A stretch of 52,383 nucleotides of DNA from Alteromonas aquimaris (GTDB lineage: Bacteria > Pseudomonadota > Gammaproteobacteria > Enterobacterales > Alteromonadaceae). Every line of letters starts with the position of its first letter. Within the stretch, counting starts at the first letter, position 1. Where the stretch lies: NCBI RefSeq assembly GCF_026183695.1, contig NZ_JAPFRD010000004.1:1-52383 (forward strand), given 5' to 3'. Of this stretch, positions 15,695 to 24,471 are shown piece by piece. The position numbers and the translations under genes were made by a program. The notes under the pieces are model-generated. The model worked only from the letters and a program-made list of their open reading frames with translations, was not told the origin of the DNA and ran no database searches.

Positions 15695-16210
15695 ACAGAG
15701 CCAGTATCACAGTGGCTAGAAAACAATCCGGTTCCCAATATGAATTTATCCTATATCGAGATGTCGAAGATGTCCGGCCTAGGTTTAGCTGAAAATATCT
15801 GCAATGCTCTATTACCAAGCTTAATAATATTAACGTCGACATTCGCTACATCAGGTGACATCTAACAGACTGTAGTGGTGGGCGCGAAAGGTTTCATTCT
15901 TAAAGAGATTGTCAGACAATATCTCATCAGTGCAATTTATCGTGTGAGTAAGAGAGAAAAGTTATCGCTCCTGACCTTGCGCAAATGGCGTTTGATGAAA
16001 AAAACCGCCCTCAGAAAAAGAACGCAATACATTAGAATTTCCGAAGACGGTTTGAAAACTGTGGAAATTACCAAATAGCTCTTTTTATCGGAAGGGACGG
16101 TGCATAATTATTTATCTGACACCTTCGCCAAGAAAGATGAAACTTACCACATTGATGAAACGCGGATTGCAATGCCCAAAGGGGTTATAGCTGGGCATAC
16201 CATGCACTGA
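15695..16210 (+). pseudogene. Decayed LuxR/NarL-type response regulator (DesR-like)
   Basis: One continuous reading frame, broken by TAA at 15863 and TAG at 16076, retains most of a response regulator. In order: SYIEMSKMSGLGLAE (receiver loop; the phospho-acceptor Asp of 'DIEMP' is now Tyr), LIILTSTFATSGD, VVGAKGFILKE, YLISAIYRVSKREK, EDGLKTVEITK, then LFLSEGTVHNYLSDTFAK (LuxR helix-turn-helix) and DETRIAMPKGVIAG at the end. The family would be cytoplasmic DNA-binding regulators paired with DesK-like kinases. The start is not preserved; homology is clear from about 15713. Two stops in frame plus loss of the phosphorylation site show that it is dead. Confidence 0.82.
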
Positions 16211-16308
16211 TTGAAAATACTCGAACAGGATAAAAATCTCCCCCCCATTACATGACAACTATGCACAAAAATAGTTAAACTACCTCGTTTAACCATGTCC
16301 TCGTTTTG

Positions 16309-17886
16309 ATGTTTCTTATTCGCTGTTGCTCCCCATATACATTACTTATGTGCACCACATTGCTTGTGTTTAGTCCTTGGGGCTGGAGCATTGAGCATTT
16401 CGTACATTCGGTAAAAACGCTGGGAAGTGGAGGATCGGGTGCAACGAATGCGCATTGGTCATCAGCCACAAGTTATAATCCGGCGCTACTTGGCGCGGCC
16501 TCTGGAGCAAATTCATCCGACAACTTTTACTTTAGTTTTGCTTTAGCAGGCAGGGTAAAAGATACAATGGAAGACGGCGATACTATCGAAGTCGTCGACA
16601 CGCTGAAAGAAAGTATTGATGAATTTGACTCCCTCGACGATGTTGATTTGTTGCAGAGCGATATTCGCTATCTACAAAACACGCTCGATTCTGCCAATCG
16701 TTTAATTGACAATTTTGAAGCCACGAACGGTGCGGGTATTAGTGCACATCTTGGTTCAAATATTGGGATGGGTTGGGCTTTTGAGCGCTTTTCCTTATCT
16801 CTGCATACCTTGGTGAGGCTCGATTTTGGGGCAACTGCATCCATCTCTCAGGATGATGTAAAGTATTTGCGAAGGTTTACGCAGTTAGGTCAGTTACTGG
16901 TTTCGGACGTGAGACCTTTATATGACGAAGCCAAGATTTTAGAAGCTGAGTTTTATGAATTACGCGATGATTTACGTTCGATAATCGAGGACGGAGAAGC
17001 CAGTGACACAGAAATAGCCGAAGCAGAAAAACACGTGGAGGAAGCCAAAACGTTATTTGAAGCAGCCGTTGAGCTGGCCGAGGAGGCCAAGGAGCTATAT
17101 ACCACCATTGATAATGATTACGCCGACGTCTTCGACCTAAAAACCCAAACCCTGCTATTTAATAAGGAGCAACTCCAATCAACCGCTCGTTTTGCGGCCA
17201 TCGGTTGGGGAGAAGCGGGGGTTACCGTGGGTTCAAGGTGGAACATAAACGATGCTAAAATCCTCGCAGCCGGTGTCACTATCAAAACTGTACATCTTGA
17301 ATTTTTTGACTACCAAACCAGGGTAGTTGCTTTCAAAGATGACGATTTTGATCCTGACCACTACCGAACTGAAAAAGATTTTGTTACAGCTGACGTGGGT
17401 TTGCTATTAACAATGGATCCACAAGAAACGTGGCGCGTGGGTCTTTCGGTAAAAAATATCTTCAGTAATGATATTGCCAGCCGGAGCGATCAGCTACTTG
17501 CGCCGGGCAATACCCTCACTTATAAAGTGAGACCTCAGTTCAAGGTGGGTACCAGTTATAACGGGGACTGGTATCGTTTATCTGCCGACGCGGATCTTAA
17601 CGAATCTAAGGGGCCAGTAAATAAAAATGGCATCCAATTTTTCAAAGGAAGCCAATATTTAAGTGTCGGCGCAGCGATTAATGCAACCCCCTATGCAGAA
17701 ATACGCTTTGGTTACCGCCACAATGTTATTGCCTATAAAGGCCGCAACAGATCCTCTCGTCGAGACGGTAGGGTGACTCTGGGTGCTGGGTTAATCCTGG
17801 GTGCGTTTCATGTTGATGCAGCTGTTTTTTCTTCTCCTGCTCTGCGCGATATTGGAGGGGCGTTTCAAGCTATGATAACGTGGTAA
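16309..17886 (+). CDS. TraF-like (PF13729-type) outer-membrane protein
   Basis: 525 residues from the ATG at 16309 (a TTG precedes it). A signal peptide is visible (LLMCTTLLVFSPWGWS). The mature start HFVHSVKTLGSGGSGATN...SYNPALLG resembles the 'conjugal transfer protein TraF' family of alteromonads and vibrios, which look like outer-membrane barrel proteins and occur without conjugation genes. A long acidic helical region (about residues 190-275, many EAE/AEE repeats) interrupts the barrel, and the C-terminal half has beta-strand repeats (LSVGAAINATPYAEIRFGYR). No other transfer gene is present, so a role in conjugation is unlikely. No clear ribosome site. Confidence 0.7.
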   Translation: MFLIRCCSPYTLLMCTTLLVFSPWGWSIEHFVHSVKTLGSGGSGATNAHWSSATSYNPALLGAASGANSSDNFYFSFALAGRVKDTMEDGDTIEVVDTLKESIDEFDSLDDVDLLQSDIRYLQNTLDSANRLIDNFEATNGAGISAHLGSNIGMGWAFERFSLSLHTLVRLDFGATASISQDDVKYLRRFTQLGQLLVSDVRPLYDEAKILEAEFYELRDDLRSIIEDGEASDTEIAEAEKHVEEAKTLFEAAVELAEEAKELYTTIDNDYADVFDLKTQTLLFNKEQLQSTARFAAIGWGEAGVTVGSRWNINDAKILAAGVTIKTVHLEFFDYQTRVVAFKDDDFDPDHYRTEKDFVTADVGLLLTMDPQETWRVGLSVKNIFSNDIASRSDQLLAPGNTLTYKVRPQFKVGTSYNGDWYRLSADADLNESKGPVNKNGIQFFKGSQYLSVGAAINATPYAEIRFGYRHNVIAYKGRNRSSRRDGRVTLGAGLILGAFHVDAAVFSSPALRDIGGAFQAMITW

Positions 17887-17985
17887 ACTCGCCAATACAT
17901 TAAAGCAGGAGCATTAGGTATGCCAAGCAAATCACAACCCATTTACAACGTGTGGAAAAAACCTATTAACTGACTGGATACAAAA

Positions 17986-18942
17986 TTGTTGCACTTTTTT
18001 ATTAAATTTTCGGCCACTTGTGTCACGCTTTTTTTCATTAGCGTCCATCTCGCAACTGCGACCCCGATGTCGCCGCAACTACTCAACCAGGCAGTCGAAA
18101 ATCTAAAAGTTCTATCGGCTGATGATATGACAGGTAGAAAGCCTGGTACGCCAGGCCATGAGAAGGCCGCAGACTTTATCAGTCATACGTTTGCTTCGTT
18201 TAAACTTACCCCTTTAACGAAAGATTACATCCATCAGTTTAGTTATGAATATGGTTGGAGCGAATCAACTGGCAGCAATGTAGTGGGCATGGTAAAGGGA
18301 AAACGCTATCCTGATAAGTATATTGTGGTCACTGCTCATTATGATCATTTGGGTACTAAAGGTCGCCATATTTATAATGGTGCAGACGATAACGCGTCTG
18401 GTGTAGCAGCCCTGATAGCGTTAGCCGCACATTTTTCCACCTATACTCCTGACCATTCCATCATTTTTATGGCTACCGATGTAGAGGAAGCCGGTTTGAA
18501 GGGAGTTAAGGCTTTCCTAACCTCGACACTCATTAATACCGCGCACATTATACTGAATGTAAATGTGGATATGATTGGAAATGGCGGCAAACGGCATGAG
18601 TTATACGTTTTGACGCCTGCGAATGCGAGCTTTGAACAATTTGTACGCCAATATATTGAGACGCACTCATCTTCGGCATTCCGTTTAAAAGTTGGTCAAC
18701 CAAGAAAGATTAACCGCAGAAGCTTACTTGAAAGCCGAATCGACTGGCGCAGAGCAAGCGACCACGCGGCGTTTGCCAGCGCGGGAATACCCTACATCTA
18801 TTTTGGCAATGACGTTCACTCGCACTATCATGAACCCAGCGATACCTTTGAAAATATCAACAAAACGTTTTTTTCTACCTCCCTTTCTCACATTACTCAA
18901 CTTACGACCCAGTTTGATCGTCATGTGTTAAGTGGGGAGTAA
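17986..18942 (+). CDS. Secreted M28-family zinc aminopeptidase
   Basis: 318 residues. A TTG start at 17986 (or 17989) is chosen because it yields a signal peptide (FFIKFSATCVTLFFISVHLA) and has GGATA 8-10 bases upstream; the first ATG would delete it. All M28 zinc and catalytic residues are visible: H118 in TAHYDHLG, D134 in GADDNASG, E167/E168 in DVEEAGLKG, D195 in NVDMIGNG and H282 in SHYHEPSDT. It should cleave N-terminal residues from peptides in the periplasm or outside the cell. It follows the TraF-like gene by 100 bases on the same strand but probably has its own translation signals. Confidence 0.9.
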   Translation: MLHFFIKFSATCVTLFFISVHLATATPMSPQLLNQAVENLKVLSADDMTGRKPGTPGHEKAADFISHTFASFKLTPLTKDYIHQFSYEYGWSESTGSNVVGMVKGKRYPDKYIVVTAHYDHLGTKGRHIYNGADDNASGVAALIALAAHFSTYTPDHSIIFMATDVEEAGLKGVKAFLTSTLINTAHIILNVNVDMIGNGGKRHELYVLTPANASFEQFVRQYIETHSSSAFRLKVGQPRKINRRSLLESRIDWRRASDHAAFASAGIPYIYFGNDVHSHYHEPSDTFENINKTFFSTSLSHITQLTTQFDRHVLSGE

Positions 18943-19347
18943 GTAACGCCCGCTGAGAAATAAGCAACGGCGGCGGGGGGATAACACCTTGCCTTCGTGT
19001 GGTAGAAAATGCGCATTAATTGTAGCCACTACATCAAACTCGCAGGTATTTGCAGGTATATTAATGTAGCCAACCAGGCGCTTAATATTTCGCGCCAAGC
19101 GAGAACTTTCCTTCGTCCCCTTGCTGAAGAATATTCAGCCGCGATCGTAATCGCTCTCCCACATCGAGATCTACGCATTGTTCATTACGAATAAGCATTG
19201 CCTTCGAATTTAACGTTTAAGGCTTTACATCAGGCCCTTTTGCCAGAGCCATCTTCAAACTAATTCTTATTCCCAACGCATGCATCCTGTAAAATGCGAA
19301 AGGAATCTTACAACGAGTGAGTCAATGCAAAGCTAGAACCCTGACGC
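18943..19347. other. Intergenic region, convergent
   Basis: About 400 bases between the peptidase and the end of umuC. A 61-codon frame at 19009-19194 has no ribosome site and no recognisable features. No clear terminator was found. Confidence 0.4.
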
Positions 19348-20604
19348 TTAACATTTTATGCGCGGTATATCACTCCAGCGTGTGGTATATCGTGGGGACA
19401 GGAAGGCTTGTTTCATGTGAAATTGCTGTTCAGCGCCGACTGCGGCAAATTGTAATGCATTACGACCGAATTTCGTATTGATCGAATCTAGGCACGCCAT
19501 TAATTGTTTTTTATCGGCAGACATGGTGAATAAGTCCTTTTGTTGATTCACTTCTTCAGCAAGATCTAATAATCCGACGCCACATTTATAAAAGTTTACT
19601 CCTGCCTTATAAATAGTCTCCACTGCTTTATGCGCCGCCGTGAGCACCACACTGGTATCGGCAGTGGCCCACTCAAATTGCTTAAAAACCGTTTCTTTAT
19701 AATACCCTTTGGAATCATGAGGCGAGCTTGCGGCAAAGAACACTGCGCTTTTCGCCACACTTTTCTGATTACGCAATTTTCGACAAGCTATCTGAGCGTG
19801 CATGCTAAGCGCGTAACGAAGTTGTGCTTTGTCGGTAATACGCTCGCCGAAACTTCGGGTGCTAAACAGTTCTTTCTTATTTGCTCGCTCTTGCTGCCAA
19901 CTTAATCTCACCTCTCCTTGTAATTCTCTCACAGTGTTTTCAACCACTATGCTAAATTGCTTTCCCATCTGCAAGGGAGACTGACGCGCCAGATCCAGGG
20001 CACTGCGAATTCCCATTTGATTGAATCGAATTCCTAACCGTTTTCCCACTCCCCACACGTCTGTCACCGACATTTTATTAAGTACCCGTTTACGTGCGTC
20101 TTCGTCGTCTAATACCGCTACGCCATTAAATCCCTCGACCTTTTTCGCCGCATGATTGGCCGCTTTTGCCAGGGTCGGTGTGGGGCCAAAGCCCACTCCG
20201 ACAGGTAACCTTACTTCTTTCCAAATTTTGCGGCGTAACATTTCGCCAAAGTTGAACCAGTTTTGCTCTGTGTCGTGAAAATCGAACTTGAGAAAACATT
20301 CATCAATTGAATAAATGTGCACTTCAGGGCAGCTCAACGCACACACATCCATCATTCTGCTACTAAGGTCTGCGTACAGGGCATAATTGCTGCTTCGAAT
20401 TACTGCATTCAGCGCTTTGGCCTGTTTCTCTATCATAAAGAATGGTACAAAATTCTTTAGTCCCAACTGTTTGGCTATAGGACACGCCGCGATTACACAG
20501 CCATCATTATTAGATAACACCAGTACAGGCTTATCGCGGATGGCAGGATCAAATACTTTTTCGGCGCTGGCGTACATACTTACCGCATCAACTAACGCGA
20601 ACAT
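19348..20604 (-). CDS. umuC: DNA polymerase V catalytic subunit UmuC
   Basis: 418 residues, the usual UmuC length. Y-family features: MFALVDAVSMYAS with the first catalytic Asp, LSNNDGCVIA, then IYSIDECFLKFD with the Asp-Glu pair (Cys replaces the common Ala after the Glu), VGVGFGPTPTLAKAANHAAK and the helix-hairpin-helix-like VTDVWGVGKRLG. The C-terminal little-finger region is present, with FSTRSFGERITD. Together with UmuD' it makes the error-prone translesion polymerase. Its ATG overlaps the umuD stop (TAATG), so the two are translationally coupled and share the LexA-controlled promoter. Confidence 0.95.
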   Translation of the reverse strand: MFALVDAVSMYASAEKVFDPAIRDKPVLVLSNNDGCVIAACPIAKQLGLKNFVPFFMIEKQAKALNAVIRSSNYALYADLSSRMMDVCALSCPEVHIYSIDECFLKFDFHDTEQNWFNFGEMLRRKIWKEVRLPVGVGFGPTPTLAKAANHAAKKVEGFNGVAVLDDEDARKRVLNKMSVTDVWGVGKRLGIRFNQMGIRSALDLARQSPLQMGKQFSIVVENTVRELQGEVRLSWQQERANKKELFSTRSFGERITDKAQLRYALSMHAQIACRKLRNQKSVAKSAVFFAASSPHDSKGYYKETVFKQFEWATADTSVVLTAAHKAVETIYKAGVNFYKCGVGLLDLAEEVNQQKDLFTMSADKKQLMACLDSINTKFGRNALQFAAVGAEQQFHMKQAFLSPRYTTRWSDIPRIKC

Positions 20605-21005
20605 TATTGTAACGAACTCAAACGTTTATGCAGGCGAACAGATCGAATAACGACCCCTTCAACACAGAACTCATCCTCCTCCGACAAGTGATAGGCAGGC
20701 ATGTTGACATTCGAAGACATCAACAAACGCTGTTTTTTGTGAAATCGCTTGCACACAAATTCACCATTCAGCGTCGCCACAATAATGCTGTCGTCTCTGG
20801 CTTTTTCGGCACGCGATACCACCAGCAGATCCCCATCAAAGATCCCATCGCCCACCATCGACTCCCCTTTGGCAATGCCAAGGTAGGTGGCGTGAGGATG
20901 CTCGATTAAGAGTGCATCTAAACTCAGAGAGGATTCAATGTATTCCCCAGCTGGAGATTCAAATCCGATGATCGACGCATGTGCGTATACCGGTAAAAAC
21001 TGCAT
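20604..21005 (-). CDS. umuD: UmuD, self-cleaving polymerase V subunit
   Basis: 133 residues. The RecA-stimulated cleavage site is A19-G20 in FESPAGEYIE. The Ser-Lys dyad is S49 in AKGESMVGDGI and K86 in EFVCKRF; all three lie 5-11 residues from the E. coli UmuD positions, consistent with a slightly shorter N-terminus. GGGAT provides the ribosome site. It is the first gene of umuDC with a LexA box just upstream. Confidence 0.95.
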   Translation of the reverse strand: MQFLPVYAHASIIGFESPAGEYIESSLSLDALLIEHPHATYLGIAKGESMVGDGIFDGDLLVVSRAEKARDDSIIVATLNGEFVCKRFHKKQRLLMSSNVNMPAYHLSEEDEFCVEGVVIRSVRLHKRLSSLQ

Positions 21006-21019
21006 AATGCATCCCTTAA

Positions 21020-21039
21020 TACTGTTTATATGTACAGTG
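21020..21039. promoter_or_regulatory. LexA (SOS) box for umuDC
   Basis: TACTGTTTATATGTACAGTG keeps both CTGT and ACAG half-sites at the proper spacing and differs little from the enterobacterial consensus. It ends 15 bases upstream of the umuD start, in the promoter region. Confidence 0.9.
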
Positions 21040-21158
21040 TATTTTTGATCGATTGTGCGCCATGATCAACTAAAATAATGTTATGTATAATGTCTATTTA
21101 GCATTACTCGGATTGACAATTAGGGCGAGTCGCTTAAAGATGAATACAACAGTCACGT

Positions 21159-22505
21159 GTGAAAAAAACAGAAAAACAAATGATTACTGACGAAGTAGCG
21201 TCCCTTTTTGAGCGGGCGTCCAATACTGCGCAAGATATTATTTTCAGTCCCGATTTTTTATGGCAGTTACTTGCTATTGGCCTGATTTATGTTTGTGCAT
21301 TTGTCTTTGCCCGACTTATTCGACGCCAAGTTCCCTTTATGGATGCGCCTCCCGATGCGGGGGCACATGCCTTACGTGTGCTGGGTTATAAGCTGGGAGG
21401 AACAGTCTTTCCGATACTGGTGATCACCTTTCTCAAACTTTCAGCGACGCTGGGAGAGCGTTACCAACTTGATCCCTGGCTACTTAAAATTGCCTTTATT
21501 ATCGCCGTTCTGATTTTTTTAAATTCATTTATCCGGGCATTTGTCGGCAGCCAAACGGTGGCGTTACTGTTGCGCTGGGTAGGGCTGCCAATCATATTTT
21601 TACATATGATTGGTGTACTACCCGTGGTGGTAAGCGCGCTGGAATCTATTTCAATTGAAGTGGGAAATGTGGATATTTCAGCCTATGGAGTAGTACGGGT
21701 TATCTTATTCGGTGCCCTGTTGTTCTGGCTGGGGCGTGCCTCAAACAACCTTGGGCAGGATATGATCCGCAGCCATACCGCTTTGGATATCACCACCAAG
21801 GAGGTGATGGCCAAGCTGTTTGAAGTGGCACTGTTCTGTATTGCCTTCTTATTACTGCTGAATATTATGGGCATCAATCTCACCGCCCTCGCCGTATTCG
21901 GGGGTGCGGTTGGTGTGGGGTTGGGCCTAGGTTTGCAGTCTATCGCTTCCAACTTTATCTCTGGCATCATTATTTTGCTTGATCGGTCTCTTACTGTAGG
22001 AGATTTCGTAGAGCTGGAGGAAGGCCCCAAGGGGTTTGTACGCGAGTTTAAGATGCGCTATGCCGTGGTGGAAACCTATGATGGCAAAGACATTCTCGTT
22101 CCTAACGAAAAATTCATCAGTGGACTGCTGATTAACTGGACGCATAAAGATCCTAAACAACGTTATCGCATTGATTTTGCGGTCGCGTATAAAACAGATA
22201 TTCGAGCCATGTGCGAAATTATTAAAAACGCGGTGGCCGAGCACCCACAAGTTATTAGCGGGGAGGATGTGCCTTTTGAAGAACGGCCAGACTGCGAAAT
22301 AGATAGCTTTGGGGATTCCGGCGTGAACATGTTTGTGGAATTCTGGATGGAGGGGATTGATGATGGCAAAAATCGCGTGGGCGGAGATTTGCTGTTAACT
22401 GTGTTTGAGACACTACGTGAACATGGTATCGAAATTCCCTTTCCGCAGCGGGAAGTTCGTGTCCTCAATGACAGACCTCTCTCGTTCACTAATACTACCC
22501 CTTAA
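21159..22505 (+). CDS. MscS-family mechanosensitive ion channel
   Basis: 448 residues, longer than E. coli MscS (286), with extra N-terminal membrane helices. At least five hydrophobic segments occur (about 25-47, 72-95, 105-125, 130-155, 175-195, 220-245), followed by the pore-lining helix FGGAVGVGLGLGLQSIASNFISG and the beta domain GDFVELEEGPKGFVRE...VPNEKFISG. It opens under membrane tension to release solutes on osmotic downshock. A GTG start is used; an in-frame ATG seven codons later is an alternative. It is divergent from umuDC and ends before a strong hairpin. Confidence 0.9.
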   Translation: MKKTEKQMITDEVASLFERASNTAQDIIFSPDFLWQLLAIGLIYVCAFVFARLIRRQVPFMDAPPDAGAHALRVLGYKLGGTVFPILVITFLKLSATLGERYQLDPWLLKIAFIIAVLIFLNSFIRAFVGSQTVALLLRWVGLPIIFLHMIGVLPVVVSALESISIEVGNVDISAYGVVRVILFGALLFWLGRASNNLGQDMIRSHTALDITTKEVMAKLFEVALFCIAFLLLLNIMGINLTALAVFGGAVGVGLGLGLQSIASNFISGIIILLDRSLTVGDFVELEEGPKGFVREFKMRYAVVETYDGKDILVPNEKFISGLLINWTHKDPKQRYRIDFAVAYKTDIRAMCEIIKNAVAEHPQVISGEDVPFEERPDCEIDSFGDSGVNMFVEFWMEGIDDGKNRVGGDLLLTVFETLREHGIEIPFPQREVRVLNDRPLSFTNTTP

Positions 22506-22515
22506 ATAAACCACC

Positions 22516-22540
22516 AAAGCGCGCGCTAAGCGTGCGCTTT
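22516..22540 (+). terminator. Hairpin after the MscS gene
   Basis: AAAGCGCGCGC-TAA-GCGTGCGCTTT is an 11-bp stem with one G-T pair, 11 bases after the stop, followed by a pyrimidine-rich stretch. Probable intrinsic terminator, although the T-run is short. Confidence 0.6.
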
Positions 22541-22599
22541 CTCTCACTCATCACAGTAACACAACAGCATACTCATCTAATTGCAAAAATTGATGCAAG

Positions 22600-22614
22600 T
22601 GATATTGATTCTCA
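22600..22614. promoter_or_regulatory. Fur box for the imelysin/TonB operon
   Basis: TGATATTGATTCTCA matches 12 of 14 fixed positions of the 7-1-7 Fur consensus TGATAATnATTATCA. It lies 50 bases upstream of the DUF4856 lipoprotein start, in the promoter region, so iron-replete repression of the operon is likely. Confidence 0.7.
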
Positions 22615-22663
22615 TTTAAATTTTGGCATAATGTGCGCAGATTTTAGAATTAAAGGAATAGCA

Positions 22664-24388
22664 ATGCCGAATAAAACGCTTCTTGCACTCTCTATCTCTA
22701 GCCTGTTTGTTCTGTCAGCCTGCGGTGGCTCTTCTAACAATGACGCCGCTCCAACTCCGACGCCAACACCGACAAACTCTGCTCCAACGGATATCAGTTT
22801 ATCTGCAGCAACAGTTGACGAGAACAGCAAAGGGGTAACGATCGGTACGCTGTCAGCAACAGACGCCGACAGCAATGATACGTTTACCTTTACTACTGAA
22901 AACGACAAATTTGTTATTGATGGAGATACCCTGTCGTTGGCAGAAAATGTATCTTTCGACTATGAGCAGGCAGCGTCCGTTGATGTTGAAGTTACGGTAA
23001 CTGATAGTGCCAATGCAGCATTTACTAAGACTTTAACCATCGAAGTGAATGATTTATTGGATTACTACGGTTTTGAAAGTGCCTTCGTCAATGGGGAATC
23101 ATCTGTATCCTATAGTGGTCAGATAGCCCGTCACTTGTTAATCAATGATTTGACAGTTTTAATTGATACGCAATTAGGCGACACAGCCACGTTCGATACT
23201 AACATGCCCCATCAAAATAAAGCGGCGGTACTCGAGGCATTAAATTCGTACTTTGAGGTATCTGATTATGCCGCTCTTTCCGAAAGAGCATTATTGACTA
23301 CTACCGATCCTGCTGCGCAGCAACAGACGTTGGCCGAAGTCTCCTCGTCCGATAAAAACTTGGTAGGCAAAATTGCAGGTAATGATGAAGTCGGTCAACA
23401 CAAAGATTGGAACACGGAATTTGCCGGCTGGGGTGCAGTGGGTAGTACTACACCTGAGGCATTGGTCAGAGCTTTCTTTGATGAGCTGGCTGATAACGCG
23501 CAAACACAACTTGATGGTACAGTTCGTCAAGACCCCTTTGGACAAGACATTACCAAAATTTATCTCACTGATGATGGTCGCGATCTAAAGCAACTTATCC
23601 AAAAGTTCCTTTTGATGTCAGTTGCCTATTCACAAGGTACGGACGACTATCTGGATGATGACACCGACGGCAAGGGTTTGAAATCAGATCACACCAATAC
23701 TGACGAAAATTATACGTCTTTAGAGCACCAGTTTGATGAAGGATTTGGTTATTTTGGTGCAGCACGCGACTATTTGGCCTACAGCGATGAAGAGATTGCG
23801 AAAAAAGGCGGTCGCGACGATTGGCAAGGTTATCATGACTCCAATAGCGATGGCGAAATTGACTTTGAGAGCGAATTTAACTTCGGTCAATCGACCAATG
23901 CTGCTAAGCGAGATTTAGGTGCGACAACAGAGGTTGACCTTACTGCACAAGCAATAAATGCATTCTTAGCAGGTCGTAAACTATTAAATGAAACAGCAGG
24001 AACGGCACTGACTGCGGAGCAAATGACGTCACTTCAAGAGCACCGCGACGAAGCAGTTTCGGCGTGGGAACAATCCATTGCGGCGACTATCGTGCATTAT
24101 ATTAACGATACTACTGCTGACCTGGAAGCCATCGGCACTGATGAATTTAGTTATTCTGATTTAGCTAAACACTGGTCTGAAATGAAAGGTTTTGCCTTGG
24201 GGCTTCAGTTCAATCCACGCTCAGCAGTTAACGACGCTGACTTTATAACGCTTCATGAACTAATTGGCGATGCTCCGGTGTTAACGGATGCCGCAGCAGT
24301 AGATGCGTATATCGCTTCGTTAGCCCAGGCGCGCGATATTCTTCAGAACGCTTACTCATTTAGCGATGCAGATGTCCAAAACTGGTAA
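22664..24388 (+). CDS. DUF4856 lipoprotein with cadherin-like domain
   Basis: 574 residues from the ATG at 22664, chosen for AAAGGAA just upstream and for the lipoprotein signal it exposes (LALSISSLFVLSAC, lipidated C20). A low-complexity PTPTPTPTN linker leads to a cadherin-like repeat (about 40-125, ISLSAATVDENSKGVTIGTL, TDADSNDTFTF). Then comes the DUF4856 domain (YYGFESAFVNGESSVSYSGQ...). DUF4856 proteins are surface or periplasmic and commonly sit with imelysins and TonB receptors in iron-regulated loci. It is the first gene of such an operon here, behind a Fur box, and is followed by a partial terminator. Role inferred: binding or delivery of iron at the cell surface. Confidence 0.82.
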   Translation: MPNKTLLALSISSLFVLSACGGSSNNDAAPTPTPTPTNSAPTDISLSAATVDENSKGVTIGTLSATDADSNDTFTFTTENDKFVIDGDTLSLAENVSFDYEQAASVDVEVTVTDSANAAFTKTLTIEVNDLLDYYGFESAFVNGESSVSYSGQIARHLLINDLTVLIDTQLGDTATFDTNMPHQNKAAVLEALNSYFEVSDYAALSERALLTTTDPAAQQQTLAEVSSSDKNLVGKIAGNDEVGQHKDWNTEFAGWGAVGSTTPEALVRAFFDELADNAQTQLDGTVRQDPFGQDITKIYLTDDGRDLKQLIQKFLLMSVAYSQGTDDYLDDDTDGKGLKSDHTNTDENYTSLEHQFDEGFGYFGAARDYLAYSDEEIAKKGGRDDWQGYHDSNSDGEIDFESEFNFGQSTNAAKRDLGATTEVDLTAQAINAFLAGRKLLNETAGTALTAEQMTSLQEHRDEAVSAWEQSIAATIVHYINDTTADLEAIGTDEFSYSDLAKHWSEMKGFALGLQFNPRSAVNDADFITLHELIGDAPVLTDAAAVDAYIASLAQARDILQNAYSFSDADVQNW

Positions 24389-24419
24389 TCCGATAAGGTT
24401 TAACACTAAATGAAAACTA

Positions 24420-24453
24420 ACGGAGTCATCTCTTCATGGTGACTTCGTTTTTT
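24420..24453 (+). terminator. Intrinsic terminator/attenuator inside the iron operon
   Basis: ACGGAGTCA and TGACTTCGT pair over 9 bp (one G-T) and are followed by six T. It sits 31 bases after the DUF4856 gene and 18 bases before the imelysin start, so it may tune downstream expression. Confidence 0.65.
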
Positions 24454-24471
24454 GCGTGCTTGGAGAAGTTT

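Noticed and set aside
16309..17886. TraF-like annotation as evidence for a conjugative element.
   Set aside because: No other transfer, mobilisation, integrase or relaxase gene is present; this family occurs as a stand-alone outer-membrane protein in marine bacteria.
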